64,000 nt of DNA from Hoylesella marshii DSM 16973 = JCM 13450 (GCF_000146675.1 NZ_GL397214.1:108540-172539), one strand, 5' to 3'; numbered from the stretch's first letter, positions 20,062 through 29,054 are shown. Program-made: numbers and translations. The notes: a model not told the origin generated them from the letters alone.

Positions 20062-21372
20062 TCAGTTCTTTACCCGTTGGATATATGCTCCGAGTTGATT
20101 TAACCGGTTTTCTATGTCTTCGTAACCACGGTCTATCTGGGCGATGTTGTCGATGCGGCTCGTCCCATTTGCACTCATGGCAGCAATCAGCAAAGCGATT
20201 CCGGCACGAATATCGGGACTTGTCATGCGACCGGCTCTGAGTTTGAGTTTATGGTTGTGCCCTACAACGACAGCGCGGTGGGGGTCGCAGAGGATAATCT
20301 GTGCACCCATATCTATGAGTTTATCAACAAAGAATAGACGGCTTTCAAACATTTTCTGATGGAAAAGGACGCTTCCGCATGCTTGTGTGGCAACAACCAG
20401 CAGCACGGAAAGCAAATCGGGGGTTAATCCAGGCCAAGGAGCATCGCTTAGAGTCATGATAGAACCGTCCATAAAAGATTCTATCTCATAGTGATTCTGT
20501 TGCGGAATAAAGAGGGAATCGTCGTCTTCTTGTATCTGAACGCCTAATTTTCGGAATGAATCGGGTATGATGCCAAGTTCAGAAGATGATATGCCTTGTA
20601 TGCGAACGCCGTCTCCGACCATGGCGGCCATGCCTATGAACGAGCCAATCTCTATCATATCGGGCAACGTACAGTGGGTTGTTCCATGAAGGCGGGTCAC
20701 TCCTTCGATGGTAAGAAGATTGGAGGCAATGCCACTGATGCGTGCTCCCATGCGGTTGAGCATGTGGCATAATTGCTGGATATACGGTTCACAGGCAGCA
20801 TTATAAATAGTGGTAGTACCTTTGGCAAGTACCGATGCCATGATGATATTGGCCGTTCCTGTGACCGATGCCTCGTCAAGCAACATATAACTGCCATGGA
20901 GCGAATCGGCATAAACTTCATATATGCCTCTCGTTTCTATGTAACCGAATTTTGCTCCCAACTTATTGAAACCCAGAAAGTGGGTGTCTAACCGTCGTCG
21001 ACCTATTTTATCGCCTCCGGGTGGAGAAACAGTAGCTTTGTGGAAACGGCCTAATAAAGGGCCAATCAACAAAACACTTCCACGAAGAGAGGCGCATTTC
21101 TTCACGAATTCGGGACTTTCCAAGAAATCGAGATTCAAGTCGTTGGCTTGGAAAATGTATTCATTTTTCGCCGTTTTCCTGATTTTTACCCCGATATCCG
21201 ACATGAGTTTAATGAGGTTGTTGATATCGAGAATGTCGGGGATATTGGTGATTTTCACTTCTTCTTCTGTGAGAAGAGTTGCCGCAATGACCTGAAGCGC
21301 CTCATTTTTTGCCCCCTGCGGTGTAATTGTTCCGCAAAGTCGATGTCCTCCTTCGATGATGAATGACTCCAT
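20062..21372 (-). CDS. murA: UDP-GlcNAc 1-carboxyvinyltransferase, Cys-to-Asp form
   Basis: 436 residues. It transfers enolpyruvate from PEP to UDP-GlcNAc, the first committed step of peptidoglycan synthesis. Lys22-Asn23 of the family are present in QGAKNEALQ. The active-site loop reads PPGGDKIGRRRLD, placing Asp121 where E. coli MurA has Cys115, the residue alkylated by fosfomycin. Asp at this position still supports catalysis in other bacteria but blocks the drug. It lies 14 nt after the DUF4290 gene and upstream of rimM-dxr-rseP. Confidence 0.97.
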   Translation of the reverse strand: MESFIIEGGHRLCGTITPQGAKNEALQVIAATLLTEEEVKITNIPDILDINNLIKLMSDIGVKIRKTAKNEYIFQANDLNLDFLESPEFVKKCASLRGSVLLIGPLLGRFHKATVSPPGGDKIGRRRLDTHFLGFNKLGAKFGYIETRGIYEVYADSLHGSYMLLDEASVTGTANIIMASVLAKGTTTIYNAACEPYIQQLCHMLNRMGARISGIASNLLTIEGVTRLHGTTHCTLPDMIEIGSFIGMAAMVGDGVRIQGISSSELGIIPDSFRKLGVQIQEDDDSLFIPQQNHYEIESFMDGSIMTLSDAPWPGLTPDLLSVLLVVATQACGSVLFHQKMFESRLFFVDKLIDMGAQIILCDPHRAVVVGHNHKLKLRAGRMTSPDIRAGIALLIAAMSANGTSRIDNIAQIDRGYEDIENRLNQLGAYIQRVKN

Positions 21373-21386
21373 AAACGGGTGAGATA

Positions 21387-21983
21387 CTATTTCTTTTTAC
21401 GTTTCTTTTCTTGTAGATCTTTGACCGAAATACGCTCAAATTGGAACGTATCGAGGTCTAACTGAATGATTCCGTCGGTGAAGCGGGCTAAATCGGAAGC
21501 CACTTTCTCATCGTCATTAGAGCCATGGCTCCATTGCATTAAGCTACGTTTCATCTGATTAGCCGTGATACGAACCAACTCATCGCGCTCTTCTCCGGGC
21601 TCCATCGTCTTGAGTTTGTTGAAGATTTCAAACATCATCCTACCGTAATGGCGCACGGGTATGTCTGCATCGGGATAAGCGATAGGTTCGGGTTTTTCTG
21701 ATATAGCTTGTGCATGAGACACATCACACGGATAATCTATGTCTAATTGGAAGTGGCTCATGATGGCCAGATGGTCCCAAAATTTTTGTTTATAGTCTGC
21801 TATATCGCGGTGTTGCGAGAACATGCGTGCCATAATACCAACAATCGTTTCTGCGCAACGCTGGCGTTCTTCTTTGTCGGGAAGGGTCATGGCATAATTT
21901 ACCATGCGCTGTATACCCCGTCCGTATTCGGGTAATACGAGTCTTTCTCTTTGGGTGTTATAATCTAATCCTTTGATATCCAT
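21387..21983 (-). CDS. DUF4290 domain protein
   Basis: 198 residues from MDIKGLDYNTQRERLVLPEY; the upstream open frame overlaps tsaB and is not used. The sequence matches my memory of DUF4290, a Bacteroidetes family of unknown function that sits beside murA. It is mostly helical and charged, with the motif EYGRGIQRMVNYAM near the start and a Lys-rich tail (KEKKRKKK). No catalytic motif or membrane segment, so cytoplasmic. The function is unknown; position between tsaB and murA suggests a housekeeping role. Confidence 0.85.
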   Translation of the reverse strand: MDIKGLDYNTQRERLVLPEYGRGIQRMVNYAMTLPDKEERQRCAETIVGIMARMFSQHRDIADYKQKFWDHLAIMSHFQLDIDYPCDVSHAQAISEKPEPIAYPDADIPVRHYGRMMFEIFNKLKTMEPGEERDELVRITANQMKRSLMQWSHGSNDDEKVASDLARFTDGIIQLDLDTFQFERISVKDLQEKKRKKK

Positions 21984-22053
21984 ATTCAATGAGTTTCTTT
22001 TTGAGGGTTGGGAGGAAAGGGTAAAGGGCTGGATGTTGGCCGTCTGTCTCGAC

Positions 22054-22746
22054 CTACAGTAGTTTTTTCGGTTTGATAGCGACAAAATCTTTCAAATAAA
22101 AGGGAACAAAATAAGCCACATCTTCAAATACTTCTTCGGCGAAACGTCGTTCGGCAAGGGGTTGCATATATTTGGCCAAAGGTTCGATGCCTTCTATCAG
22201 CACGGCATTGGGATGGGCAATAGCCTCCATACACTTAGCTGCGCCATTGCCGAAGAAATAAACTTTTCCCTTATCCAGAAAGGTTTTGTACGTGTTAGCA
22301 TCCACAATGTCTGCTTGTATCTCCCTCTTCGGCTTTAAAGCACGGTCATATAAGCCGGCATAAACTTCCATCCGACGGGCATCCAGCATCGGACAAAGCA
22401 GGGCATTGTCCTCTTTTATTTCTTCGCGAAGCAGCACCGGAACGGACAAAAGTTCAAGTGTGGGCACGGCAATGAGCTTTACTGAGCGGCCGTAGCAGAT
22501 ACCTTTTGCCATGGAAACACCGATACGAAGACCGGTATAAGAACCTGGTCCGCAACTGACAGCCACTGCTTTTAACGGAATGGCATGATTGTCGATGAAG
22601 GAAAGTGCCTCGTCTACAAATACGCCGAGCTTCTCTGCATGATTTGGGCCGCTGTGGTCTTCTTCGTTGAATATAACTTCGCCTCCGTCGCTCACGGCAA
22701 CCGAACATACGTTCGTGCTGGTTTCGATGTGTAAGATACAAGACAT
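22054..22746 (-). CDS. tsaB: tRNA threonylcarbamoyladenosine biosynthesis protein TsaB
   Basis: 230 residues. Partner and activator of TsaD in t6A37 modification of ANN-decoding tRNAs. The N-terminal ILHIETSTNVCSVAV and the signature VSCGPGSYTGLRIGVSMAKG are typical. TsaB lacks the TsaD metal site, as expected. It is the first gene of the long minus-strand run to 15.4 kb and is divergent from yicC. Confidence 0.95.
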   Translation of the reverse strand: MSCILHIETSTNVCSVAVSDGGEVIFNEEDHSGPNHAEKLGVFVDEALSFIDNHAIPLKAVAVSCGPGSYTGLRIGVSMAKGICYGRSVKLIAVPTLELLSVPVLLREEIKEDNALLCPMLDARRMEVYAGLYDRALKPKREIQADIVDANTYKTFLDKGKVYFFGNGAAKCMEAIAHPNAVLIEGIEPLAKYMQPLAERRFAEEVFEDVAYFVPFYLKDFVAIKPKKLL

Positions 22747-22774
22747 GGCTGAAATATTATTCTTAAATTAAAGT

Positions 22775-22783
22775 GCAAATTTA
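22775..22783 (-). promoter_or_regulatory. -7 box for tsaB
   Basis: On the minus strand the box reads TAAATTTGC, an exact TAnnTTTGY match, 28 nt before the ATG. The -33 position is not clear. Confidence 0.5.
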
Positions 22784-22805
22784 CGCTTTTTCCCAGCAAA
22801 ATGTG

Positions 22806-22814
22806 TACTTTTGC
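22806..22814 (+). promoter_or_regulatory. -7 box for yicC-gmk-nadD
   Basis: TACTTTTGC matches TAnnTTTGY, 22 nt before the yicC ATG. With the tsaB box this makes a compact divergent promoter region of 90 bp. Confidence 0.5.
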
Positions 22815-22836
22815 AGAAATTTAACGCGTAGAGACT

Positions 22837-23712
22837 ATGATATATTCCATGACCGGATATGGCAAGACGGTTGTTGTTTACAAGGACAAAAAAATATGTG
22901 TGGAAATCAAATCGCTAAACAGCAAATCCATGGACCTTTCTTCCCGAATCGCTCCGCTCTATCGGGAGAAAGAGATGGAAATGCGGCAGATGATTGCCAA
23001 AGCTTTGTTACGAGGTAAAATAGATTTCTCTATCTGGATAGAACGAGAAGCCGGTGTGGATGCAACTCCTATTAATGCAACTCTTGTGGAAAACTATTAC
23101 AAGCAGTTGAAAGATATATCCTGTAAGACGGGTATCCCCGAACCGGCAGATTGGTTTTCTGTTCTCATGCGCATGCCCGATATTCTTGCCAAGGTCGAAG
23201 TTGAGGTTTTGGACGACGATGAGTGGGCGTTGGTGCAAACAGCAGTTAGTGAGGCCATTGAGCAACTTGTGGAGTTTCGCCGTCAGGAAGGAGCAGCTCT
23301 ACAGAGAAAATTTACAGAGAAAATAGACAATATTGCTCGCCTGTTGAGCGAAATAGAACCTTATGAGAAAGCTCGCATAGAGAAAATTAAGGCAAGGATT
23401 ATTGATAGCCTGCAAGCCATTCCCGAAGCAGAATATGATAAGAACCGACTCGAACAGGAACTCATTTATTATATTGAGAAACTTGATATCAGTGAAGAAA
23501 AGCAACGCTTGTCCAATCATTTGAAATACTTCCGCGAAACGATGAACGACCTTCAGGGACAAGGTAAGAAACTCGGCTTCATTGCGCAGGAAATGGGTAG
23601 GGAAATCAACACCACAGGCAGCAAAAGCAATCAAGCAGAGATGCAGAAAATCGTGGTAAAGATGAAAGATGAACTCGAACAAATCAAGGAACAAGTGTTG
23701 AATGTATTGTAA
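22837..23712 (+). CDS. YicC family endoribonuclease-like protein
   Basis: 291 residues. MIYSMTGYGK at the start and GFIAQEMGREINTTGSKSN near the end are the family signatures. E. coli YicC and its relatives affect small-RNA turnover and have endoribonuclease activity. The middle is a long helical, charged region (about residues 140-240) that probably forms a coiled coil. It is followed by gmk and nadD on the same strand, a neighbourhood frequent in other bacteria. Confidence 0.93.
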   Translation: MIYSMTGYGKTVVVYKDKKICVEIKSLNSKSMDLSSRIAPLYREKEMEMRQMIAKALLRGKIDFSIWIEREAGVDATPINATLVENYYKQLKDISCKTGIPEPADWFSVLMRMPDILAKVEVEVLDDDEWALVQTAVSEAIEQLVEFRRQEGAALQRKFTEKIDNIARLLSEIEPYEKARIEKIKARIIDSLQAIPEAEYDKNRLEQELIYYIEKLDISEEKQRLSNHLKYFRETMNDLQGQGKKLGFIAQEMGREINTTGSKSNQAEMQKIVVKMKDELEQIKEQVLNVL

Positions 23713-23781
23713 ATCGCAAGAAAGCGGCTGCTCTCGCGGCAGCGTGACGTACCATGAAGAACACCAGAAACCCTTAAGACA

Positions 23782-24354
23782 ATGAACTCGAAAGTGATTA
23801 TTTTCTCCGCACCCAGCGGCAGTGGAAAGAGTACCATCATACGTGAGTTGATGAAGCACGAAGATCTTCATCTTGCGTTTTCCGTGTCGTGTACCAGTCG
23901 TCCGCCAAGGGGGACGGAGCAAAATGGTGTGGAATATTTCTTCCTTTCTCCTGATGCGTTTCGTCAGCGCATAGCCGATGGCGATTTCCTCGAATACGAA
24001 GAGGTGTATAAAGACCGTTTCTACGGTACGCTGAAGGCGCAAGTGGAGCATCAACTGCAAAGCGGGAAGAACGTGGTCTTCGACGTAGATGTCAAGGGCG
24101 GATGTCGTATCAAAGAGCATTATGGTCATTGCGCCCTTAGCATCTTTATTCAACCGCCGTCGATAGATGCACTTCGCAATCGGTTAAAAAACCGTCATAC
24201 TGACACCGATGCCGTGATAGCCGACCGCATTGCCAGAGCGGAATACGAGCTGTCGTTTGCCACGTGTTTCGACTGCGTTGTCATTAACGATGATTTAGAG
24301 ACGGCCGTGGCAGAAACATGGCATGCTGTAAACGACTTTATACGTAACGATTGA
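23782..24354 (+). CDS. gmk: Guanylate kinase
   Basis: 190 residues. It phosphorylates GMP to GDP with ATP. The P-loop IIFSAPSGSGKSTIIREL is at residues 4-21, and SVSCTSRPPRGTEQNGVEY is the GMP-binding region. Followed almost directly by nadD (2 nt gap between stop and ATG). Confidence 0.97.
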   Translation: MNSKVIIFSAPSGSGKSTIIRELMKHEDLHLAFSVSCTSRPPRGTEQNGVEYFFLSPDAFRQRIADGDFLEYEEVYKDRFYGTLKAQVEHQLQSGKNVVFDVDVKGGCRIKEHYGHCALSIFIQPPSIDALRNRLKNRHTDTDAVIADRIARAEYELSFATCFDCVVINDDLETAVAETWHAVNDFIRND

Positions 24355-24356
24355 AC

Positions 24357-24929
24357 ATGCTGACAGGTATCTACGGAGGCACCTTCAACCCCCTTCACAA
24401 TGGTCATCTGCAAGTGGCGCGCCGTCTGCTCAATAAAGAACAGATGGGCGAAATATGGTTTGTGGTCTCACCGCTGAATCCTTTTAAGCAAGGCAAAACA
24501 CTCTTGTCCGACGAACAACGTCTTGAAATGGTACGTGCGGCCTTAAAGGATGAACCGCGAATGCTGGCTAGCGATTATGAGTTCCACTTGCCCAAACCAT
24601 CTTATACTTGGCAGACAATGAAAGCATTGGCTGCCGATTATCCGGACAGAGAGTTCGTTCTCATCATTGGAGCCGATAATTGGAACAGTTTTGACCAATG
24701 GTTTGCCCACGAAGAGATACTGTCCCACCATCGTATCATTGTTTATCCCCGACGTCATTGCCCTGTCGATACGGCCTTATTGCCCGCGGGCGTTACATTG
24801 CTCGATATGCCACTCATCGATATGAGTAGCACCGACATACGTCAAAAGCTCGCTGACCGTCTGCCCGTTCATGAGTTGGTACCCGATGCAGTAGCCACTC
24901 TTATTAATCGCAATGGCTATTATCGATAG
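24357..24929 (+). CDS. nadD: Nicotinate-nucleotide adenylyltransferase
   Basis: 190 residues from the ATG that gives MLTGIYGGTFNPLHNGHL; a TTG two codons earlier would overlap the gmk stop. It makes deamido-NAD from nicotinate mononucleotide and ATP. The nucleotidyltransferase HxGH-type motif is NPLHNGHL, and DMSSTDIRQKL is the ISSTxxR-like C-terminal signature. Third gene of the yicC unit. Confidence 0.96.
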   Translation: MLTGIYGGTFNPLHNGHLQVARRLLNKEQMGEIWFVVSPLNPFKQGKTLLSDEQRLEMVRAALKDEPRMLASDYEFHLPKPSYTWQTMKALAADYPDREFVLIIGADNWNSFDQWFAHEEILSHHRIIVYPRRHCPVDTALLPAGVTLLDMPLIDMSSTDIRQKLADRLPVHELVPDAVATLINRNGYYR

Positions 24930-25054
24930 TGGTTATGCTGTATGATAATGCTCTGATAGACTGTTTTCCTAAGCCAATCGTTGTTTATCATCCTATTTTG
25001 AGTATTCAGACGGCTTTCAAGTAGTTGGAAAACTGTTTTGGGAACTTCCTCATA

Positions 25055-25564
25055 TTATATGATATCCCGTTGAGGATCATTATTCAATAGGATACCTTTC
25101 CCTGCTTTCAACGATTTCTTAACGTCTAAAATCCGTTGGTTACTGCTTCCCCTAAAAGGTAAATCTGCATCTTTCCGTGCCTCAATAAAGGGGCCGTCTA
25201 CCAACACGTCGATATAATTCAGCAACGCACGTTGTTTCGGATGGTTGAGCAATTGCTCAAATACAAATCCGCTGTAACACCATATCGTCTTTCCCGTTTC
25301 ATGCTTAATAGCTCGTGCAAGTGCCAAGAAACCCTCCGGTTGGAACATCGGGTCACCCCCTGTAAAAGTAACATTGGCGAAAGGGTCAGAGACGATCTCT
25401 TTCATGATCTCTTCCGTCTCTAACATCCTACCATGCCGAATATCCCACGATTGCGGATTATGACACCCCGGGCATTTATTCGGGCAGCCCGCACAGTAAA
25501 TCGAAGTGCGGAACCCCGGGCCATCCACCATTGTGTCATGCACAATGTCGAGTATGCTTATCAT
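25055..25564 (-). CDS. nrdG: Anaerobic ribonucleotide reductase activating protein
   Basis: 169 residues. A radical-SAM activase that installs the glycyl radical in NrdD. The 4Fe-4S cluster cysteines are Cys27, Cys31 and Cys34 (C-X3-C-X2-C in CPNKCPGCHNPQSWD). VTFTGGDPMFQPEG is the GGDP-type motif that binds SAM. Its ATG overlaps the nrdD stop (ATGA), ensuring coupled translation. Confidence 0.97.
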   Translation of the reverse strand: MISILDIVHDTMVDGPGFRTSIYCAGCPNKCPGCHNPQSWDIRHGRMLETEEIMKEIVSDPFANVTFTGGDPMFQPEGFLALARAIKHETGKTIWCYSGFVFEQLLNHPKQRALLNYIDVLVDGPFIEARKDADLPFRGSSNQRILDVKKSLKAGKGILLNNDPQRDII

Positions 25565-27777
25565 TTCTTATCAATATGTGTCACACGATCGTTCAATTCA
25601 GCTAATTTCCCTTGGTTCCAACGGTCGGTTGTTCCAACAAGATACCCCGTAATGCGCTGCAACCTATCAATATGTTGGCTCCCACACTTCGGACAGCATT
25701 CCATTTCAGCTTCGGCATTCTCATAACCACAGTCCATGCAGCGGTTACGGTTATGATTCACACTGCCATAGCCCATATTATACTTATCCATCATATCCAC
25801 TACACCGGATATGACATCTGGATTATGCGTTGCATCACCATCAATTTCTACATAGAAGATGTGTCCACCGCGCGTCAAATCATGATAAGGAGCCTCTATC
25901 TGCGCTTTATGCAGTGCAGAACACTTATAATATACAGGCACATGGTTTGAATTCGTATAATAATCGCGGTCGGTAATTCCATCGATTACACCAAAACGCT
26001 TACGGTCAAACTTTGTGAAACGCCCCGAGAGCCCCTCAGCCGGCGTAGCCAACAAACTGTAATTATGCTGATAACGCTCTGAGAAATCATTCACACGGTC
26101 ACGCATATACGTTATAATCTTCAAGCCCAAGGCTTGTGCTTCTTCGCTTTCTCCGTGATGCTTGCCCACCAATGCTTTCAAACATTCGGCCAATCCAATA
26201 AAGCCAATACCCAACGTACCTTGATTAAGCACGCTTTCTATCGTGTCAGTAGGCTGAAGTTTGTCGCAGTCAATCCAAAGTTTCGTCATCAACAACGGGA
26301 ATTGCTTGGCAAACGCAGTCTTTTGGAACTGGAAACGGTCGTCTAATTGCTTGGCTGTCACCTCTAAAATATGGTCGAGCTTTGCAAAGAAAGCATTGAT
26401 ACGCTCCTCCTTACCGGCTATTTCCATGCACTCGATGGCCAACTTGACGATGTTGATTGTCGTAAAACTCAAGTTACCACGAGCCACACTCGTCTTCGGA
26501 CCGAATCGGTTCTCAAACACGCGCGTACGACATCCCATCGTAGCCACCTCCCACAGATAACGTTCCGGTTCGTCGGCTTTCCAATTGCTGTTTTGATTGA
26601 ACGTGGCATCGAGATTAAGGAAGTTCGGGAAGAATCTACGGGCTGTCACCTTGCAAGCCAATTGATAAAGATCATAGTTCCTATCTTCACGAAGATAGTT
26701 TACACCCCGCTTTTTCTTCCAAATCTGAATAGGGAATATAGCGGTTTCTCCATTACCAACTCCCTCGTAAGTGGATTTCAACAACTCGCGTATGATGCAG
26801 CGTCCCTCGGCAGAAGTATCCGTTCCATAATTTATCGACGAGAAAACAACCTGATTTCCACCTCTGCTGTGAATCGTATTCATATTGTGGATAAAGGCTT
26901 CCATGGCCTGATGCACCCGGTTCACCGTCTTGTTCACAGCATGTTGGCGCAGACGTTCATCGCCTTCCAAGCCATCAAGTTCCTTCAATACATAGTCTTC
27001 CAGCTCTTGATGATACAAAGCCGAGAGGTCACGGCCCGTCAATTTCTCCAGATTTTTCAGTTCCTCGATGTAAGAACTGCGCACATAAGGAGCCAAATAG
27101 AAGTCGAAAGCCGGTATGGCCTGCCCACCATGCATCTCGTTTTGGCAGGTTTCCAACGAAATACAAGCCAAAACTGCTGCCGTTTCTATGCGCTTAGCAG
27201 GTCGTGAAGAGCCATGACCAGCCACGAAACCATACTCTAATATGTGGTCTAAAGGGTGCTGAACGCAAGTCAGACTCTTTGTCGGATAATAATCTTTGTC
27301 ATGGATATGGATATAATTATGGGTCACCGCCTCACGCACTTCTTCTGACAACAGGTAGTCATCTACAAACGGCTTCGTCGTTTCCGAAGCGAATTTCATC
27401 ATCATTCCCGCCGGCGTATCGGCATTCATGTTGGCATTTTCGCGCGTCACATCATTGTTCTTGATGTTCACTATCTCCATAAACACGTCGCGCGTCTTGG
27501 CCTTTCGGGCAATGCTCCGCTGGTTTCTGTAAGCGATATACTTTTGTGCTACGTCCTTACGTGCACTCTTCATCAGCTCCATTTCCACCGAATCCTGAAT
27601 CTTTTCCACGGTCATTTGGCTCTTTCCGTGAATACTAATATGGTCCGTTATCTTTTGTACCAAGGCATCATCTTCACCTTTATCGGTATGCATCATGGCC
27701 TTACGAATGGCTGCCATGATTTTTTGCTCGTTAAAACCAACGATTCGTCCGTCTCGCTTTACTACTGTTTGTATCAT
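25561..27777 (-). CDS. nrdD: Anaerobic ribonucleoside-triphosphate reductase (class III)
   Basis: 738 residues from MIQTVVKRDGRIVGF; eleven codons upstream are open but not family-like. It reduces NTPs to dNTPs without oxygen, using a glycyl radical. An N-terminal ATP-cone domain (residues 1-95) senses ATP/dATP. The C-terminus has a zinc ribbon (CMDCGYENAEAEMECCPKCG) and the glycyl-radical loop RITGYLVGTTDRWN with Gly of RxxGY. nrdG overlaps its stop. No class I or II reductase is seen here, but absence from one window says little about the genome. Confidence 0.97.
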   Translation of the reverse strand: MIQTVVKRDGRIVGFNEQKIMAAIRKAMMHTDKGEDDALVQKITDHISIHGKSQMTVEKIQDSVEMELMKSARKDVAQKYIAYRNQRSIARKAKTRDVFMEIVNIKNNDVTRENANMNADTPAGMMMKFASETTKPFVDDYLLSEEVREAVTHNYIHIHDKDYYPTKSLTCVQHPLDHILEYGFVAGHGSSRPAKRIETAAVLACISLETCQNEMHGGQAIPAFDFYLAPYVRSSYIEELKNLEKLTGRDLSALYHQELEDYVLKELDGLEGDERLRQHAVNKTVNRVHQAMEAFIHNMNTIHSRGGNQVVFSSINYGTDTSAEGRCIIRELLKSTYEGVGNGETAIFPIQIWKKKRGVNYLREDRNYDLYQLACKVTARRFFPNFLNLDATFNQNSNWKADEPERYLWEVATMGCRTRVFENRFGPKTSVARGNLSFTTINIVKLAIECMEIAGKEERINAFFAKLDHILEVTAKQLDDRFQFQKTAFAKQFPLLMTKLWIDCDKLQPTDTIESVLNQGTLGIGFIGLAECLKALVGKHHGESEEAQALGLKIITYMRDRVNDFSERYQHNYSLLATPAEGLSGRFTKFDRKRFGVIDGITDRDYYTNSNHVPVYYKCSALHKAQIEAPYHDLTRGGHIFYVEIDGDATHNPDVISGVVDMMDKYNMGYGSVNHNRNRCMDCGYENAEAEMECCPKCGSQHIDRLQRITGYLVGTTDRWNQGKLAELNDRVTHIDKK

Positions 27778-27812
27778 TTTGTTGTCTGTCTTTTTGGATT
27801 TGAATTGCACTT

Positions 27813-27821
27813 ACAAAGATA
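27813..27821 (-). promoter_or_regulatory. -7 box for nrdD-nrdG
   Basis: The minus-strand sequence TATCTTTGT matches TAnnTTTGY 36 nt before the nrdD ATG. No NrdR box pair was recognised upstream. Confidence 0.5.
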
Positions 27822-28077
27822 GCGGTTAATTACATAACTTTGTTCTTTTGTGATAACTTTTTGCAAGTTAATAAATATTAATCATATAATAATCAGTATG
27901 TTACAAAATGTTTTCGGAAACTTTTTCTATATAAGACTCGATGTAGTTGTCTGAAAAGGTAAACTTGTAAGATGTTAAGTCGTAAACATTCTATGGGAAT
28001 ATGCCTTCCTAAAACAAATCAGATGATTCAGACAAGTCTGTCTTTTTGCCCATATGTTTGATGTGAGTTCGTAATGA

Positions 28078-28120
28078 AACCCCAATCAGACATGAGACAG
28101 TTTATCTACTGATTGGGGTT
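28078..28120. other. 12-bp perfect hairpin, function unknown
   Basis: AACCCCAATCAG and CTGATTGGGGTT form a perfect 12-bp stem with a 19-nt loop. There is no U tract and no gene end nearby, so a terminator role is unlikely. It may be a remnant or a regulatory site. Confidence 0.6.
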
Positions 28121-28169
28121 AGAACCATGCAATCGTATGTGAGGAATCTGAAAAGATACCATTTGTCGT

Positions 28170-28239
28170 GAGAAAGGTTATCGACCTTTCTTTGTACAAA
28201 CGGCATCTGTGCCACGTACAGATACCGACTTATCAATCA
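28170..28239 (+). repeat. Dispersed intergenic module, copy 2
   Basis: Same ordered motifs as 6798-6889: GAGAAAGGTT hairpin, CGACCTTTC, TGTACAAAC, ATCTGT, and CCGACTTATCAATC. It is shorter by about 22 bp because the inner motif is not duplicated. It lies upstream of the Nim-like gene. Confidence 0.75.
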
Positions 28240-28365
28240 TCATTTTTACTTGGATATGATGTCATATTTATCAGAACATCAGCTACGATGTGTGCCGAGG
28301 CTGTTTTTTGATTATTTTTCGGATACTTTTTCAAGAAGTTTGATGCTTGCTTGTGCAGAAAATAT

Positions 28366-28374
28366 TATATTTGC
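28366..28374 (+). promoter_or_regulatory. -7 box for the Nim-like gene
   Basis: TATATTTGC is an exact TAnnTTTGY match. The ATG lies 141 nt downstream, so the mRNA would have an unusually long leader with a hairpin just before the gene. Confidence 0.5.
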
Positions 28375-28449
28375 CATGGTAAACAGACGTGTCGGTACTC
28401 ATGACCAAGGTACACTTTTTCATGATGACAAAACGGTCGGAGGGATGAT

Positions 28450-28492
28450 GAGGCAGACAGGTAACCATTGGTGAGGCGACAGGTCTGCTCTT
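28450..28492 (+). promoter_or_regulatory. Leader hairpin before the Nim-like gene
   Basis: GCAGAC (28453-28458) pairs with GTCTGC (28483-28488), extended by GAG/CTC on the outside, and is followed by TTTTG. This looks like a small attenuator-type hairpin 24 nt before the ATG. A 15-codon frame at 28401-28448 ends just before it. Function is inferred only. Confidence 0.35.
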
Positions 28493-28515
28493 TTGATATT
28501 CTAAAATCTGAAAAG

Positions 28516-29010
28516 ATGAAATATATAAATGAAACGGTGCGCCGCAGAGACCGCCTGATGGACGAGGCGCGTGCACGAGAGTTGCTTGAAAGTCGTGAAT
28601 ATGGTGTACTTTCCATGGTAACGCCCGAGGGCGATCCTTACGGAATACCCGTGAATATGATATGGGACGGGCGAGAATCGCTCTACATCCATTGTGCGCC
28701 TGTGGGTAGGAAGTTAGACGCTTTGGCCGTAAATCCAAAAGTGTCGGTCTGCTTCGTGGGACATACGAAACCCTTGCCTGTGAAGTTTACCACCGAGTAT
28801 GAAAGCGTGGTGGTGAGCGGAACGGCTCATTTCCATCTCACAGATGAGGAGAAGATGGACGCATTGCATCGGCTTGTAGATAAGTATTCACCCGATTTCA
28901 AAGCGTTGGGCGACAAGTATGCGCACAAGTCCTTTCATCGTGTGGAAGTCATCCGTATAGATATTGAAACGTTTTCGGGTAAGTGCAAGCACGTGCCTAC
29001 TGCCGATTGA
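28516..29010 (+). CDS. Nim-like pyridoxamine-phosphate-oxidase-fold flavoprotein
   Basis: 164 residues from MKYINETVRRRDRLMD; a GTG 48 nt upstream is less likely. A FMN-binding split-barrel protein. EYGVLSMVTPEGDPYGIPVNMIWDG-type N-terminal strands are followed by IHCAPVGRKLDAL and VKFTTEYESVVVSGTAHF, which are the hallmarks of the NimA/5-nitroimidazole-reductase-like group, of about the same length as known Nim proteins. Such proteins may bind FMN and reduce small compounds, but many relatives do not give resistance. It stands alone between two minus-strand units. Confidence 0.85.
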   Translation: MKYINETVRRRDRLMDEARARELLESREYGVLSMVTPEGDPYGIPVNMIWDGRESLYIHCAPVGRKLDALAVNPKVSVCFVGHTKPLPVKFTTEYESVVVSGTAHFHLTDEEKMDALHRLVDKYSPDFKALGDKYAHKSFHRVEVIRIDIETFSGKCKHVPTAD

Positions 29011-29054
29011 TAGGGGAAAAGAGGGCGGTTGGATGAGGGTGTTCGGAATCTGCA

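Larger units (their letters stand above)
27823..28515. other. Intergenic region between nrdDG and the Nim-like gene
   Basis: About 690 bp without a credible gene. It holds a long hairpin at 28078-28120, copy 2 of the shared module at 28170-28239, the promoter box at 28366-28374, and a leader hairpin near 28450-28490. The AT-rich stretch 27840-28020 shows no structure that I can name. A 74-codon frame at 28250-28474 crosses the promoter and is probably not translated. Confidence 0.6.

Noticed and set aside
28029..28045. Small terminator-like hairpin CAGACAAGTCTG with TCTTTTT
   Set aside because: Only a 5-bp stem, and no plus-strand gene ends before it.
28376..28474. 32-codon leader peptide before the Nim-like gene
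   Set aside because: Its ATG lies 2 nt after the -7 box, before the likely transcription start.
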